A DNA stretch of 64,000 nucleotides from Pleomorphomonas sp. NRK KF1 (GCF_023721755.1 NZ_JAMDLH010000007.1:268655-332654), one strand, 5' to 3'; positions 36,967 through 49,746 are shown, counted from the first letter of the stretch. Numbers and translations: made by a program. The notes: generated by a model not told the origin, from the letters alone.

Positions 36967-37976
36967 GGCGCGTCTCCCAGGAGACTGTGGAGGCTTTGGA
37001 GCACGCGCGGCGGCGGCAGGCTGTCGACGCAGGGCTGCACGGTGCCGGGCGGCACAAGCGGGCAGTCGCGCTTGCGGCAGGGGGCGCAGTCGATGGCGGC
37101 CTCCAGCACGGTGGCCCGGCGGCCGGCGACGCCGGTGAGGCCCGGCTTGGTGCTCAGGAAGAGGGCGACGGTCGGCCGGTCGAGGGCGGCGGCGAGGTGA
37201 GTAAGGCCGGTGTCGCAGCCGACCACGGCGCTGGCGCGGTCGATCAGGCTGGCCACCTCATCGAGTGGCGCGCGCGGGATCAGCTCTGTGCCGGGCGCCC
37301 CAGCGGCAATGGCGCGGGCGGTGGCCTCCTCGGCGGCGTCGGCATAGGTCACCTGCGGCCGCAGCCCTTGGGCGGTCAGCGCATTGGCGAGCTCGATCCA
37401 GCTTTGCGTCGACCAGCGCTTGCTCGCCCATGTGGTGCCGTGCAGCAGGACGACGGTGGGGTCGGGCTCGCCTGCTCCCCTGGCGATGCCGTAGTCGAGG
37501 GTGGCAAGGTCCGGCTCGTAGCCCAGGATGGCGCTGAACAAGAGGCGCAACCGGTCGATGGCGTGGCGGTCGCGGGCAATGGCGTGGCGCTCGCCGTAGA
37601 AGCGGGCGGCCAGCGGCTCGCGGGCGCTCGCCGCGTCGAGCCCGGCGACTTTCGCACCGGCGATGCGGGCGACCAGCGCGCTCTTCAAGAGCCCCTGGGC
37701 GTCGATGACGAGGTCGTAGCGCTCGGCGCGGATCGACCGGATCAGGGCGCGGGCGGCGCGCCAGCTTTCGGCCTTGAACGGCGCCTTGCGCCAGGCGCGC
37801 AGGCGGATCTCGTGGACGTGGCGGACGCCGGGATGCAGGCGAACCAGCGGCGCGAAGGCAGCCTCGACGCACCAGTCGACGACGATGTCCGGCCGTGCCT
37901 TCAGCGCATCGGTCAGCGCCGGCAGGGCGTGGACGACGTCGCCCATCGACGACATCTTGACGACCAGAATTTTCAT
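36963..37976 (-). CDS. waaC: LPS heptosyltransferase I
   Basis: The 337-aa GT9 enzyme adds the first L,D-heptose to Kdo of lipid A. Diagnostic parts are [64 protein letters not shown] and a C-terminal CAPCRKRDCPL segment. The ATG at 37976 overlaps the waaF stop by 4 nt. A longer frame back to 38063 lies inside waaF and is rejected. The order hldD-waaF-waaC is a classical core locus arrangement. Confidence 0.93.
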   Translation of the reverse strand: MKILVVKMSSMGDVVHALPALTDALKARPDIVVDWCVEAAFAPLVRLHPGVRHVHEIRLRAWRKAPFKAESWRAARALIRSIRAERYDLVIDAQGLLKSALVARIAGAKVAGLDAASAREPLAARFYGERHAIARDRHAIDRLRLLFSAILGYEPDLATLDYGIARGAGEPDPTVVLLHGTTWASKRWSTQSWIELANALTAQGLRPQVTYADAAEEATARAIAAGAPGTELIPRAPLDEVASLIDRASAVVGCDTGLTHLAAALDRPTVALFLSTKPGLTGVAGRRATVLEAAIDCAPCRKRDCPLVPPGTVQPCVDSLPPPRVLQSLHSLLGDAP

Positions 37977-38968
37977 GAGGGGACCGCCAGCAGGCGGTCG
38001 GCCGCCCCGGCGACGGCGTCGACGCCGAGCTTTTTCAGGCAGTCGAGGTGGCCGAGCGGGCATTCGCGCTTGTGGCAGGGCGAGCAGGCAAGGTGCAGCG
38101 AGATGAGCTCGCGCCGGTCGGTTAGCGGCGGCGTGTTGTCGTAGGAGGTGGAGCCGTAGACGCCGACCACCGGCACGCCGACGGCGGCGGCGACGTGCAT
38201 CAGGCCGCTGTCGTTGGCAACCGCGATGCGGGCGGCACCCAGGAGGTCGATGGCGTCCTCGAGGCGGGTCTGGCCGGTGAGGTCGATCGCCTCGGGCACC
38301 AGCGCGGTGATCGCCGCGCCCACCTCCCGGTCTTTGGCCGAGCCGAGCAGGATGGTCTTGAGGCCGCGGTCGGCGAAATGGCGGGCAAGGCCGGCGTATT
38401 TGTCCTCCGGCCAGCGCTTGGCCGGGCCGAACTCGGCGCCCGGCATCAGCGCCGCGTAGCCGCCGGCTTCAAGGCGATGGCTGGCGAAAAGGGCGGCCTG
38501 ATTGGCGGCGTCGATGGCAAGATGCGGCTGCCGGAAGGCGCCCCCGCCGGCAAGCAGGTGGAACATTTCCGCCGTGCGTCGCTTGCGCTCTTTGGGCAGC
38601 GGCACGATGGCGTTGAGGAGGCCGTAGCGCATCTCGCGCCGGAAGCCGACGCGGGTGGGGATGCCGGCGAAGAATGGCACCAGCGCCGACTTCCAGCTGC
38701 CGGGCAGCACATAGGCGCGCCCGTAGCGGCCGGCGAGGGAGCGACCGACCCGGAAGCGTTCGCCAAGGCCGAACTCGCCGGGCTTGAAGGGGGCGTCGAT
38801 GCGGTCGCGCGCCTCCGGCATGCGGCTGATCAGCGGCGCGGCCCAGGCCGGCGCCATCACGTCGATCGGCGCGGCCGGGTAGAGCTCTTTCAGTGCCGAC
38901 AGAAGGCACTGGGCCATGACCATGTCACCGACCCAGCGCGGCCCGATTACGAGGATGCCTTCAGCCAT
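37973..38968 (-). CDS. waaF: LPS heptosyltransferase II
   Basis: The 331-aa GT9 enzyme adds the second heptose. It has [42 protein letters not shown] (ADP-heptose binding) and [25 protein letters not shown]-terminal [16 protein letters not shown] cluster of cysteines resembles that of many alphaproteobacterial relatives. Its start overlaps the hldD 3' end by 22 nt, so translation is probably coupled. It is co-directional with waaC and the three core transferases. Confidence 0.94.
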   Translation of the reverse strand: MAEGILVIGPRWVGDMVMAQCLLSALKELYPAAPIDVMAPAWAAPLISRMPEARDRIDAPFKPGEFGLGERFRVGRSLAGRYGRAYVLPGSWKSALVPFFAGIPTRVGFRREMRYGLLNAIVPLPKERKRRTAEMFHLLAGGGAFRQPHLAIDAANQAALFASHRLEAGGYAALMPGAEFGPAKRWPEDKYAGLARHFADRGLKTILLGSAKDREVGAAITALVPEAIDLTGQTRLEDAIDLLGAARIAVANDSGLMHVAAAVGVPVVGVYGSTSYDNTPPLTDRRELISLHLACSPCHKRECPLGHLDCLKKLGVDAVAGAADRLLAVPS

Positions 38969-39894
38969 TCCATATACTCTTTCACCCCGGTCGCCACGTC
39001 GCGGAAGGCGCCATTGTAGCCCACCCCGCGCAGCCGGCTGAGGTCGGCTTCGGTGAAGCTCTGGTAACGCCCCTTGAGATGCTCGGGGAAGGGAATGAAC
39101 TCGATGGCGCCCTGGCCGAGCGATCCGATTACCGCCTCGGCGACGGCGCGGAAGGGCTCGGCCCGGCCGGTGCCGCAGTTGAAGATGCCCGACACGCCGC
39201 GCTTCCAGCACCAGAGGTTGACGTCGGCGACATCGGCCACATGGACGAAGTCGCGCCGCTGCTCGCCGGGGCCGTAGCCGCCATAGGCGTCGAACAGCTT
39301 GGGGTTCTCGCCGGCCTTGACCTGGTTGAACAGGTGGAAGGCCACCGAGGCCATGCTGCCCTTGTGGCCCTCGCGCGGGCCGTAGACGTTGAAGTAGCGC
39401 AGGCCGACCACCGGCGAGTGCTCGGCGGCGGTGAAGACGTTGCGCCGCACGTAATCGTCGAACAGCTTCTTGGAATAGCCGTAGACGTTCAGCGTCCGCT
39501 CGAACTCCGGCTCCTCGCGGAAGGTGTCGCCGCCGCCATAGGTGGCCGCCGAGGAGGCGTAGAGAAAGGGAATGCCGTTGCGCAGCGAATAGTGGAGCAG
39601 CGCCTTGGAGTAGGCGTAGTTCACTTCCATCACATACTTGCCGTTCCACTCGGTGGTGGCCGAGCAGGCGCCCTGGTGGAAGATGGCATCGATCTCGATC
39701 ACCTCGTCGCGCTCGACGCGGGCGAGAAAGGTGTCCTTGTCCTCGTAGTCGGCGATGGCGAGGTCGGCGAGATTGCGGAACTTGGTGCCGTCGGTCAGGT
39801 CGTCGACGACGAGGATGTCGCTCCGTCCCTCGGCATTGAGAGCGGCAACGATGTTGCTGCCGATCATTCCGGCGCCGCCGGTGACGATGATCAT
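38947..39894 (-). CDS. hldD: ADP-L-glycero-D-manno-heptose 6-epimerase
   Basis: The 315-aa NAD(P)-dependent epimerase makes ADP-L,D-heptose from the D,D form. It has [19 protein letters not shown], the [20 protein letters not shown] block and [11 protein letters not shown] followed by [16 protein letters not shown] (Y-xxx-K). Then come [20 protein letters not shown] and [16 protein letters not shown]. It is the first gene of the minus-strand core operon, divergent from hldE. It overlaps waaF by 22 nt. Confidence 0.96.
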   Translation of the reverse strand: MIIVTGGAGMIGSNIVAALNAEGRSDILVVDDLTDGTKFRNLADLAIADYEDKDTFLARVERDEVIEIDAIFHQGACSATTEWNGKYVMEVNYAYSKALLHYSLRNGIPFLYASSAATYGGGDTFREEPEFERTLNVYGYSKKLFDDYVRRNVFTAAEHSPVVGLRYFNVYGPREGHKGSMASVAFHLFNQVKAGENPKLFDAYGGYGPGEQRRDFVHVADVADVNLWCWKRGVSGIFNCGTGRAEPFRAVAEAVIGSLGQGAIEFIPFPEHLKGRYQSFTEADLSRLRGVGYNGAFRDVATGVKEYMEWLKASS

Positions 39895-39931
39895 GCGGTT
39901 GTCCTCAGCAGGGTGGCCCCTCGGGGCGCGG

Positions 39932-39972
39932 TCGGAAAATCTGGTAACACTTTTCGGTGCGATGCTCTAGAA
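39932..39972. repeat. Degenerate palindromic element in the hldD-hldE gap
   Basis: A CGGAAAAT..CACTTTTCGG stem followed by GATGCTCTAGAAGG resembles the dispersed palindromes near 2149 and 20000, with mismatches. It lies in the 119-nt divergent promoter region of hldD and hldE, so it could have been co-opted as a regulatory site. Confidence 0.5.
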
Positions 39973-40013
39973 GGAGTGCGACTGTCCCCAAGAGGAGCCT
40001 TGCACGCGCTGAA

Positions 40014-41474
40014 ATGCCCGACGCCGGTCTTTCCTATCATGCCGCCGTATCGAAGTTTTCCGCGCTGACCGTGCTGGTGGCCGGCGACTTCATGCTCGAC
40101 CGCTTCGTCCACGGCAAGGTCAACCGCGTGTCGCCGGAGGCGCCCATTCCGGTGCTGAGCCACGGCCGCGACGACGTCATGCTGGGCGGGGCGGGCAACG
40201 TGGTGGCCAATGTCGCCGCGCTGGGCGGCCGGGCGGTGCCCGTGACGGTGATCGGCGACGACGAGGCCGGCGCGCAGCTCAGACGCCTGTTCGATGCCCG
40301 CCACATCGGCCATGACAGGATCGTCTCCAGCGCCGCGCGCAGCACCACGCGCAAGACGCGCTTCGTGGCCCAGCAACAACAGCTTCTCCGCTTCGACGAG
40401 GAGGTGGTGTCGCCGCTCACGGCGGCCGACCGCGCGGCGGTGCTCGCCGCCTTCGCCGCCGAGCTGCCGCGCGCCGACATCGTCATCCTCTCCGATTACG
40501 GCAAGGGCGCGCTGGCGGACGGCGTCGCCGCCGAGCTGATCGCGCTCTGTCGCGCCGCCGGCAAGCAAGTGCTGGTCGATCCCAAGGGCACCGATTACCG
40601 CATCTATCGCGGCGCCACCGCGGTGACGCCCAACCGCAAGGAACTCGGCGAGGCCACAGGCCTTGCGACCGGCTCGGATGCCGAGGTCGAGGCGGCTGGC
40701 CGCCTGTTGCGCGAGACCTGCGGGCTCGACTTCGTGCTCGCCACCCGCAGCGAGGAGGGCATGAGCATCGTCGAAGCGGAGCGGACGCTGCACATGCCGA
40801 CCAAGGCGCGGGCGGTGTTCGACGTCTCCGGCGCCGGTGACACGGTGATCGCCACCTTCGCCCTGGCGCTCGCCGCCGGCTGCGCCACCGGCATGGCGGC
40901 CGAGATCGCCAACGCGGCGGCCGGCATCGTCGTCGGCAAGCCGGGCACGGCCCAGACCGACCCGGACGAACTGCTCGGCAGCTTGGCGGCGGCCGGCCGC
41001 TCGGACGGCCCGGCGGATCGCGACGCCATCACGCGCCTTGCCGCCGCCTGGCGGGCCGAGGGCCTGAGGGTGGGCTTCACCAACGGCTGCTTCGACATCC
41101 TGCACGTCGGCCACGTCGCCCAGCTGGAAGACGCCAAGTCGCGCTGCGACCGGCTGATCGTCGGCCTCAACACCGACGCCTCGGTGAAGCGCAACAAGGG
41201 CGAGGGGCGCCCCGTCAACAGCGAGGACGACCGGGCGCGGCTGCTTTTGGCGCTGAAGGCGGTGGACGCGGTGGTGCTGTTCGACGAGGAAACGCCGCTC
41301 GACCTCATCAAGGCGGTGATGCCGGACCTCTTGGTAAAGGGCGCCGACTACACGATCGACCGGGTGGTGGGCGCCGATTTCGTTCTGAGCCGAGGCGGCA
41401 AGGTGCATCTGTCGCCGATCGTCGCCGGGCGTTCGACCACGGCGACGCTGAAGAAGATCGTTTCGCTGGGATAA
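40014..41474 (+). CDS. hldE: Bifunctional heptose 7-phosphate kinase / heptose 1-phosphate adenylyltransferase
   Basis: The 486-aa fusion has a ribokinase-like N-terminal domain (about 1-320; GGAGNVVANVAALGG, VFDVSGAGDTVIATFALALA) and a cytidylyltransferase-like C-terminal domain (about 345-486; FTNGCFDILHVGHVAQLEDA with the HxGH motif, and VKGADYTIDRVVGADFV). It performs two steps of ADP-heptose synthesis. ATG 40014 lacks a textbook ribosome site; an AGAGGAG lies 16-20 nt away. It is first in the hldE-gmhA-gmhB operon. Confidence 0.96.
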   Translation: MPDAGLSYHAAVSKFSALTVLVAGDFMLDRFVHGKVNRVSPEAPIPVLSHGRDDVMLGGAGNVVANVAALGGRAVPVTVIGDDEAGAQLRRLFDARHIGHDRIVSSAARSTTRKTRFVAQQQQLLRFDEEVVSPLTAADRAAVLAAFAAELPRADIVILSDYGKGALADGVAAELIALCRAAGKQVLVDPKGTDYRIYRGATAVTPNRKELGEATGLATGSDAEVEAAGRLLRETCGLDFVLATRSEEGMSIVEAERTLHMPTKARAVFDVSGAGDTVIATFALALAAGCATGMAAEIANAAAGIVVGKPGTAQTDPDELLGSLAAAGRSDGPADRDAITRLAAAWRAEGLRVGFTNGCFDILHVGHVAQLEDAKSRCDRLIVGLNTDASVKRNKGEGRPVNSEDDRARLLLALKAVDAVVLFDEETPLDLIKAVMPDLLVKGADYTIDRVVGADFVLSRGGKVHLSPIVAGRSTTATLKKIVSLG

Positions 41475-41491
41475 CGGAAAAGGGGAACGGC

Positions 41492-42067
41492 ATGGCCGGA
41501 CTGCAAGATTACCTTCAGACGTCCATCGACGGACTGGCCGCCCTGCGGGATCACGACCTTTCCGGCGCCATCGAGCGGGCGATCGACATCATCGTCGCGG
41601 CGCTCTCCGCCGGCAAGCCGATGCTGGTCTGCGGCAACGGCGGTTCGGCCGCCGACGCCCAGCACATTGCCGGCGAACTGGTCGGCCGGTTTCTGAGGGA
41701 GCGCAAGGCCTACAACGTCATCGCGCTCGGCACCGACACCTCGGTGGTGACGGCCTGGAGCAACGACTATTCCTTCGAAAGCCTGTTCGCCCGCCAGGTG
41801 GAGGCGCACGGCTGCAAGGGGGCGGTGCTGCTCGCCATTTCGACATCGGGCAACTCCAAGAACGTGCTGGCCGCCGCCGAGGTGGCGCGCCAGCAGGGCA
41901 TGACGGTGATCGCGCTGACCGGCGAGGGCGGCGGCAAGCTCGCGCCGCTGGCCGATGTGCTGCTCGACGTGCCCTCGCGCTTCACGCCGGTGATCCAGCA
42001 GGGCCATCTCTGCCTCTATCACTATCTCTGCGGCGCCATCGAGGAACGCCTCGTGGGGATGGCATGA
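41492..42067 (+). CDS. gmhA: Sedoheptulose 7-phosphate isomerase
   Basis: The 191-aa SIS-domain enzyme isomerises sedoheptulose 7-phosphate to D-glycero-D-manno-heptose 7-phosphate. GNGGSAADAQHIAGELVGRF and LLAISTSGNSKNVLAAAEVA (SIS phosphate loops) and TPVIQQGHLCLYHYLCGAIEE (catalytic Glu/His) are conserved. Its 191 aa match the family. It follows hldE by 17 nt and overlaps gmhB by 4 nt (ATGA), so the three are translationally coupled. Confidence 0.96.
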   Translation: MAGLQDYLQTSIDGLAALRDHDLSGAIERAIDIIVAALSAGKPMLVCGNGGSAADAQHIAGELVGRFLRERKAYNVIALGTDTSVVTAWSNDYSFESLFARQVEAHGCKGAVLLAISTSGNSKNVLAAAEVARQQGMTVIALTGEGGGKLAPLADVLLDVPSRFTPVIQQGHLCLYHYLCGAIEERLVGMA

Positions 42068-42693
42068 GCCGTCGGGCGATCAACGACCCGCGTTGGCCGG
42101 GCGCAGATCCCGGCCTCTGGATCGAGGCAGCGGAAGACGCGGTGCGCTTTGCCGGACGACCGGCGCTGTTTCTCGACCGCGACGGCGTCATCAACGAGGA
42201 TACCGGCTATCCCTCGCGGCCCGAGCATATCCGCATTCTCGAGGATATCATCGAGCCGATCCGGCGGGCCAATGCGACCGGCTGGCCGGTGGTGGTGGTC
42301 ACCAACCAGTCGGGCGTGGCGCAGGGCCTGTTCGGCTGGGACGATTTCGCCGACGTCACCGCCCATATCGACGCGGAACTGGCGACGCGCGGTGCCCGGC
42401 TCGATCTGGTGCTGGGCTGCGGCTACTACGGCCAGGGACGGCCGCCGCTTGACGTCGCCGATCACCCCATGCGCAAGCCGAACCCGGGCATGTTCGTCGA
42501 AGCGGGGCGGCTCACCGGCCTCGACTTCGGGCGTTCGCTGATGGTGGGCGACAGAGAGAGCGACTTTCAGGCGGCTATGGGGGCGGGGGTGTCGAAGCTG
42601 TTCTCGCCGGCCGCCGATTGCATCGGCCTGCGGCTCGGACCCTTGGCCGAAGTGGTGCGGCCGCTCGCCGAGGCGGCGGAACTGATCGGCTGA
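42064..42693 (+). CDS. gmhB: D-glycero-beta-D-manno-heptose 1,7-bisphosphate 7-phosphatase
   Basis: The 209-aa HAD-family phosphatase removes the 7-phosphate before adenylylation. FLDRDGVINEDTGYPSRPEH carries the nucleophilic DxD, VVTNQSGVAQGL follows, and GDRESDFQAAMGAGV holds the HAD Asp pair. The usual Cys/His zinc loop (CxHx..CxC) is not recognisable: the segment reads CGYYGQGRPP with one cysteine, so the loop is reduced in this lineage. An N-terminal extension of about 35 residues precedes the HAD core. It overlaps gmhA. Confidence 0.88.
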   Translation: MSRRAINDPRWPGADPGLWIEAAEDAVRFAGRPALFLDRDGVINEDTGYPSRPEHIRILEDIIEPIRRANATGWPVVVVTNQSGVAQGLFGWDDFADVTAHIDAELATRGARLDLVLGCGYYGQGRPPLDVADHPMRKPNPGMFVEAGRLTGLDFGRSLMVGDRESDFQAAMGAGVSKLFSPAADCIGLRLGPLAEVVRPLAEAAELIG

Positions 42694-42699
42694 GCGGTA

Positions 42700-43485
42700 T
42701 CAGTTGCCGAGAAGGCGCATGCGGTAGCGCAGCATGGAAAGATTGAAGCGCGCCGCATAGCTGAGGTCCGACAGGCGGCTGCGCAAGCTCGTGGCGGTCG
42801 TCTTCTGCCAAACCGACAGCGAGCCGCTGCCATCGTCGGCCGCAATGTAGCTTTTCCTGAGGTTGTGCGACTTGCGCCAGAGCGTTCCGATGTCGATGAC
42901 GTCGGCCGGATCGCCGGCTTGGCCATGGAAGGCGATCCTCGGCAGGTTGGCGGCTCCGCCAAAGAACAGCCCGCGAATCTGCTTTTCCGGGTCGGCCTGG
43001 TCGTTCATCCGGCTCGCAAGGTCATGTGCGGCGGCCGACGTCATGAAGAAGGGGTTGAGCGAGAACTCGCCCGTGGACGGCGACGGCGAATAGCGGCGCA
43101 GATAGAGGCGCAGGATGTCCGCTTCGCCCCCGAGGAGCATACGGGACACGCGGTCGACGTTGATCGGGCGGTTCAGGAACCAGTCGTCTTCTAGGTGGAG
43201 GAAATAGGGCGCGTCGACTTCGTTCCACACCCACCTCACCGCGCGAGCGAAGCCGCCAGTCTCCGGCGTGTTGACGCGCGCCTGTCCTCGGCTGTCGTAG
43301 GTGTTCAGAAGCCGCACCACATCGTCGCGCGAGGCGGTATCCGAACCGAGCGGGTCGACGTTGGCGATGATGCGCAGGCTGTCGTAGTAGCGAAAGCAAC
43401 GTCTGGCAAAGCTGCGCAACGTCAATGCCAGCACCGCCGGTCGGGTGATGGCGGTAATGCAAACGGTCAGTTCTCTTGCGGCCAC
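42700..43485 (-). CDS. Glycosyltransferase-like protein
   Basis: The 261-aa protein begins after a GTG (43485) with a purine-rich leader, and its reading frame runs AARELTVCITAITRPAVLALT. It has a GT-A-like acidic segment FLHLEDDWFLNRPI (metal site) and regularly spaced conserved blocks (FARAVRWVWNEVDAPY, GGEADILRLYL). The family is not one I recognise by name, but a glycosyl or sugar-phosphate transferase role beside the heptose genes is reasonable. Longer upstream frames into the greA region are rejected. It converges with gmhB (6-nt gap). Confidence 0.6.
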   Translation of the reverse strand: MAARELTVCITAITRPAVLALTLRSFARRCFRYYDSLRIIANVDPLGSDTASRDDVVRLLNTYDSRGQARVNTPETGGFARAVRWVWNEVDAPYFLHLEDDWFLNRPINVDRVSRMLLGGEADILRLYLRRYSPSPSTGEFSLNPFFMTSAAAHDLASRMNDQADPEKQIRGLFFGGAANLPRIAFHGQAGDPADVIDIGTLWRKSHNLRKSYIAADDGSGSLSVWQKTTATSLRSRLSDLSYAARFNLSMLRYRMRLLGN

Positions 43486-43572
43486 CCCAGAAGCCCCCCG
43501 CGGCGGTATGGCGAACCATAGCCGAGGTGCCGGACTATTGCATCCACCCTCTTTCAGGGCGGTGGATAAAGG

Positions 43573-43605
43573 GGCGCGCCCAGCGCCGTCTGGACAGGAC
43601 GCGCC
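43573..43605. terminator. Hairpin after greA
   Basis: GGCGCG(C/T)CC arms (43573-43581 and 43597-43605) form a 9-bp stem downstream of the greA stop on the minus strand. The minus side shows CCCTTTAT, a weak U-tract, and the plus side TTGTTTT. It is a likely greA terminator or bidirectional. Confidence 0.5.
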
Positions 43606-43613
43606 TTGTTTTG

Positions 43614-44087
43614 TCAGCGGAAAACGACGTCGAGGATCTCGTACCCCCTCGCGCCACCGGGGGCGGCGACTTCGACCTGGTCGCCGACCGACTTGCCGAT
43701 CAGGGCGCGGGCGATGGGGGAGGAGATGGAGATGCGGCCGCCCTTCACATCGGCCTCGGCGTCGCCGACGATCTGGTAGGTCTTTTCTTCCTCGGTGTCC
43801 TCGTCGACCAGCTTCACCGTGGCGCCAAACTTCACCGTCTTGCCGGTGAGCTTGGCGACGTCGATGATCTCGGCGCGCGACAGCATGTCCTCGAGCTCGG
43901 AGATGCGGCCTTCGTTGTGGCTCTGCTGCTCCTTGGCGGCGTGATATTCGGCGTTTTCGGAGAGGTCGCCATGGGCACGCGCTTCGGCGATCGCCGCGAT
44001 GATGCGAGGCCGCTCCTCGGATTTGCGCCGCTGCAGCTCGCTCTCCAGAGCGGCATGTCCGCCGGCGGTCATCGGGACTTTGTCCAT
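43614..44087 (-). CDS. greA: Transcription elongation factor GreA
   Basis: The 157-aa protein rescues backtracked RNA polymerase by stimulating transcript cleavage. The N-terminal coiled coil carries [32 protein letters not shown] with the catalytic acidic tip DLSENAEY. The C-terminal FKBP-like domain includes [29 protein letters not shown]. The ATG at 44087 is used; a TTG three codons earlier is possible. It lies downstream of carB on the same strand with a terminator between, a carB-greA order common in rhizobia. Confidence 0.97.
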   Translation of the reverse strand: MDKVPMTAGGHAALESELQRRKSEERPRIIAAIAEARAHGDLSENAEYHAAKEQQSHNEGRISELEDMLSRAEIIDVAKLTGKTVKFGATVKLVDEDTEEEKTYQIVGDAEADVKGGRISISSPIARALIGKSVGDQVEVAAPGGARGYEILDVVFR

Positions 44088-44104
44088 CGGTCTCAAGGCC
44101 TTTC

Positions 44105-44140
44105 AAAAAATCACAGCGCCCGGCGCCAAAGGCACCGGGC
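44105..44140 (-). terminator. Terminator between carB and greA
   Basis: GCCCGGTGCC and GGCGCCGGGC (44118-44140, one wobble) form a 10-bp stem on the minus strand around TTT. Seven nt later come six T (44105-44110). It would end the carB transcript about 150 nt after its stop, so greA is probably expressed from its own promoter nearby. Confidence 0.65.
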
Positions 44141-44286
44141 CGCGATGTTTCCTGTGTCGCCGTGGTGAAGCTCCTCCCGGAACCCTGTCGGCAACTCTGT
44201 GACACGGGCATGCCACCCTGCCTAACCGCTTTTACGAGGAGTTTGCAACTCCTCTGCGGTCAGCATGGCGACACGCCAATTCCGTC

Positions 44287-47781
<3,495 letters not shown>

Positions 47782-47985
47782 CTTCACTCGCGTGTAAACG
47801 CGGCCGGTGCGCGGGGCACCGACCGGGGCGGGCAGCAAGAAGGGTGATCGTCGTTCGGACCGTTGCCGGGCTTATAGATGAAAAGAGCGCGGTCGCAAAC
47901 CCCGCTGCGGTTCGAATTGGCGGCTTTGTTAGGCAGGTTTGAAAATGGCGCCCGGCCGATGGGGCGGGCAAAAGGGGATGGGGCG

Positions 47986-48489
47986 GTGGAGACAGACGTT
48001 TTGATGATCCGGCGTATCGGCGCCGACGATGTGGAGGCGTTCCGGCGCATTCGCCTCGAAGCGTTGCGCGAAGAGCCCTCGGCCTACGCCAGCAGCTACG
48101 AGGACTCGGTCGCCCTGACCGATGAGGACTGGCGGAACCGAATGCGCGAGCCGGTCTTCCTGGCCTTCCGGGCCGACGAGCCGGTGGGGCTGGCCGGCCT
48201 CGTGCGGCAGGGGGCGAGCAAGATGGTCCACCGCGCCAGCATCGTCATGGTCTACGTGCGCAAGAGCCAGCGCGGGACCGGCGTGGCCGACGGCCTCGTC
48301 GATGCGGTCATCGAAGAGGCGCGCGCCATGGGGATCGTGCAACTGGAACTCGCCGTCACCGCCGAGAACTTGTCGGCGGTTCGCTTCTATCTGCGCAAGG
48401 GCTTCGCCGAGATCGGCCGCGTTCCCGGCGCTCTGATGCATGAGGGGCGGGAATTGGATGACAGCTTGATGGCGCTTCGCATCGGGTGA
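47986..48489 (+). CDS. GNAT-family N-acetyltransferase
   Basis: The 167-aa acetyltransferase has the GNAT acetyl-CoA loop region RKSQRGTGVADGLVDAV and the conserved AENLSAVRFYLRKGFAEIGR near the C-terminus. The start is probably GTG 47986, with AGGGG about 8 nt upstream; ATG 48004 is an alternative with poorer spacing. It is divergent from carB, and the next gene overlaps its stop or follows within 6 nt. The substrate cannot be predicted. Confidence 0.85.
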   Translation: METDVLMIRRIGADDVEAFRRIRLEALREEPSAYASSYEDSVALTDEDWRNRMREPVFLAFRADEPVGLAGLVRQGASKMVHRASIVMVYVRKSQRGTGVADGLVDAVIEEARAMGIVQLELAVTAENLSAVRFYLRKGFAEIGRVPGALMHEGRELDDSLMALRIG

Positions 48490-48494
48490 TTGAA

Positions 48495-48812
48495 ATGGCC
48501 TACGGCAAAGATAAATACCGTTCCCGAAGGAACAGGGCGCGAGTGCGCGACCTGCTGATGAGGGAATGGGACCCCATCGGGGTGTTCGGCATTGAGGAAG
48601 CCTCGGACGAGTACGACGCTTATGTCGGTTCCGTCTATGTCATGGCCATGGACGAGCGAGCGGCAGCACACGACATCGCGGCCTTCTTGCTCGACATCGA
48701 GACGCGACACATGGGTCTGGCCCCCGGCGATCAAGCTCGTGCTCGTCGAGTCGCAGAAATGCTGGTCGCCATGGTTCCCCAGTTCGAAGCTGAACCGGAT
48801 GAGCCATCGTGA
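48495..48812 (+). CDS. Hypothetical protein (DUF1871-like)
   Basis: The protein of about 105 aa contains RVRDLLMREWDPIGVFGI, DEYDAYVGSVYVMAMD and AAFLLDIETRHMGL. The REWDPIGV and YDxYV blocks resemble the small DUF1871-like protein family of unknown role. It begins at ATG 48495 or at the overlapping GTG 48486 just inside the GNAT gene, so translation coupling is likely. No membrane helix or signal is seen. Its function is unknown. Confidence 0.7.
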   Translation: MAYGKDKYRSRRNRARVRDLLMREWDPIGVFGIEEASDEYDAYVGSVYVMAMDERAAAHDIAAFLLDIETRHMGLAPGDQARARRVAEMLVAMVPQFEAEPDEPS

Positions 48813-48842
48813 CGGGTCCACGCGAAAGCTGCTGCGACGACC

Positions 48843-49073
48843 CTACCCAGCCGCCTTCGACTCGCCCGATTCCCGGCCGTCGAAATCGCGGATGCCCTGG
48901 CTGATGGCCCAGCAGGCGAGGCGGACGTGCTTGGGGATCGGCACTCGCCGCCCGCCGCGCTCGCCCCGCTCGTAATACTGGATCATTCTTCGCTTGAGGC
49001 CGAGGTGTTGCGCCGCCTCGTCCTGCGTCAGGCCCTGGCTCTGCCGCCAGGCGCGAAACGTCTCTGCGTTCAT
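48843..49073 (-). CDS. XRE-type helix-turn-helix protein
   Basis: The 76-aa protein is almost entirely a Cro/C1-type HTH: FRAWRQSQGLTQDEAAQHLGLKRRMIQYYERGER. A short basic/acidic tail follows. It may be a stand-alone regulator or an antitoxin whose partner is not visible. It is convergent with the small gene ending at 48812, and the region upstream toward 49238 (165 nt) holds no other gene. Confidence 0.8.
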   Translation of the reverse strand: MNAETFRAWRQSQGLTQDEAAQHLGLKRRMIQYYERGERGGRRVPIPKHVRLACWAISQGIRDFDGRESGESKAAG

Positions 49074-49237
49074 GCCGCTTTCATGTCCTCACAACCCGAA
49101 GGAGAAAGTGCATCAAACCGGGCGATTTGTCCACCGCGCCAAAAGCCAAGCCGGCAAGGAATCGCCACACCACTCCTGCTGCCATGAAACGACAGTGGGG
49201 GGCTTTAGGTTCCATGTCGGGAAACCGGAGGCCCCAT

Positions 49238-49693
49238 ATGGACGCCCTCGAAGACTTCATCATCCGCGCCAAGGCGGCCACCTATGCCGGCGACGGCGCA
49301 CCGGCCGTCAGCTGCCGGCCCGGCTCGCACGATCTCTCCTTCGCCGACGGCGATTTCCGCTATCTCGACAGCTATTTCGGCGGCACCGACTTCTCCGGGC
49401 AGGAGGTGGTCTGGCAGGGTGACCGCCCCGTCTGGGCCATGGGCTACCACGGCCGGGTGCTGCGCGACGACCTGATCACCGGCGCGGAGGCCGGCGCCAC
49501 CATCAAGGCGGCGCTCACCACGCTCTACGGAGAGCGTCGCTTTCTCGGCGGCTTTCGCTTCCGCCGCGATGGCCACGACTACATCGACATCGGCGACGGC
49601 GACTATCGGGCCTTCTTCGGCTTCGAGGAGATCCGGGTGCGGGACGTCCGCGCCTACGGGTTGCGCTACTTCGGCGGACTGATCCGGGATTGA
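49238..49693 (+). CDS. DUF5680 family protein
   Basis: The 151-aa protein starts MDALEDFIIRAKAATYAGDG and contains SCRPGSHDLSFADGDFRYLD and FGGTDFSGQEVVWQGDRPVWAM, the DUF5680 pattern, and ends FGLRYFGG-like. This domain often follows an HTH or stands alone in bacteria, with unknown function. ATG 49238 follows GGAGG at the correct distance. The in-frame extension upstream to 49127 lacks a ribosome site. Confidence 0.8.
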   Translation: MDALEDFIIRAKAATYAGDGAPAVSCRPGSHDLSFADGDFRYLDSYFGGTDFSGQEVVWQGDRPVWAMGYHGRVLRDDLITGAEAGATIKAALTTLYGERRFLGGFRFRRDGHDYIDIGDGDYRAFFGFEEIRVRDVRAYGLRYFGGLIRD

Positions 49694-49698
49694 CGAAG

Positions 49699-49746
49699 GC
49701 TCGCCGGCCCTGCCGTTGCGGGCAAGGCCGGCGAGCGGTTTCCTCG
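49699..49746. terminator. Hairpin shared by convergent genes
   Basis: GCTCGCCGGCC and GGCCGGCGAGC form an 11-bp stem between the DUF5680 gene and dctM. The U-tract is weak on both sides (GGTTTCC on the plus side), so it is an imperfect bidirectional terminator. Confidence 0.55.
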
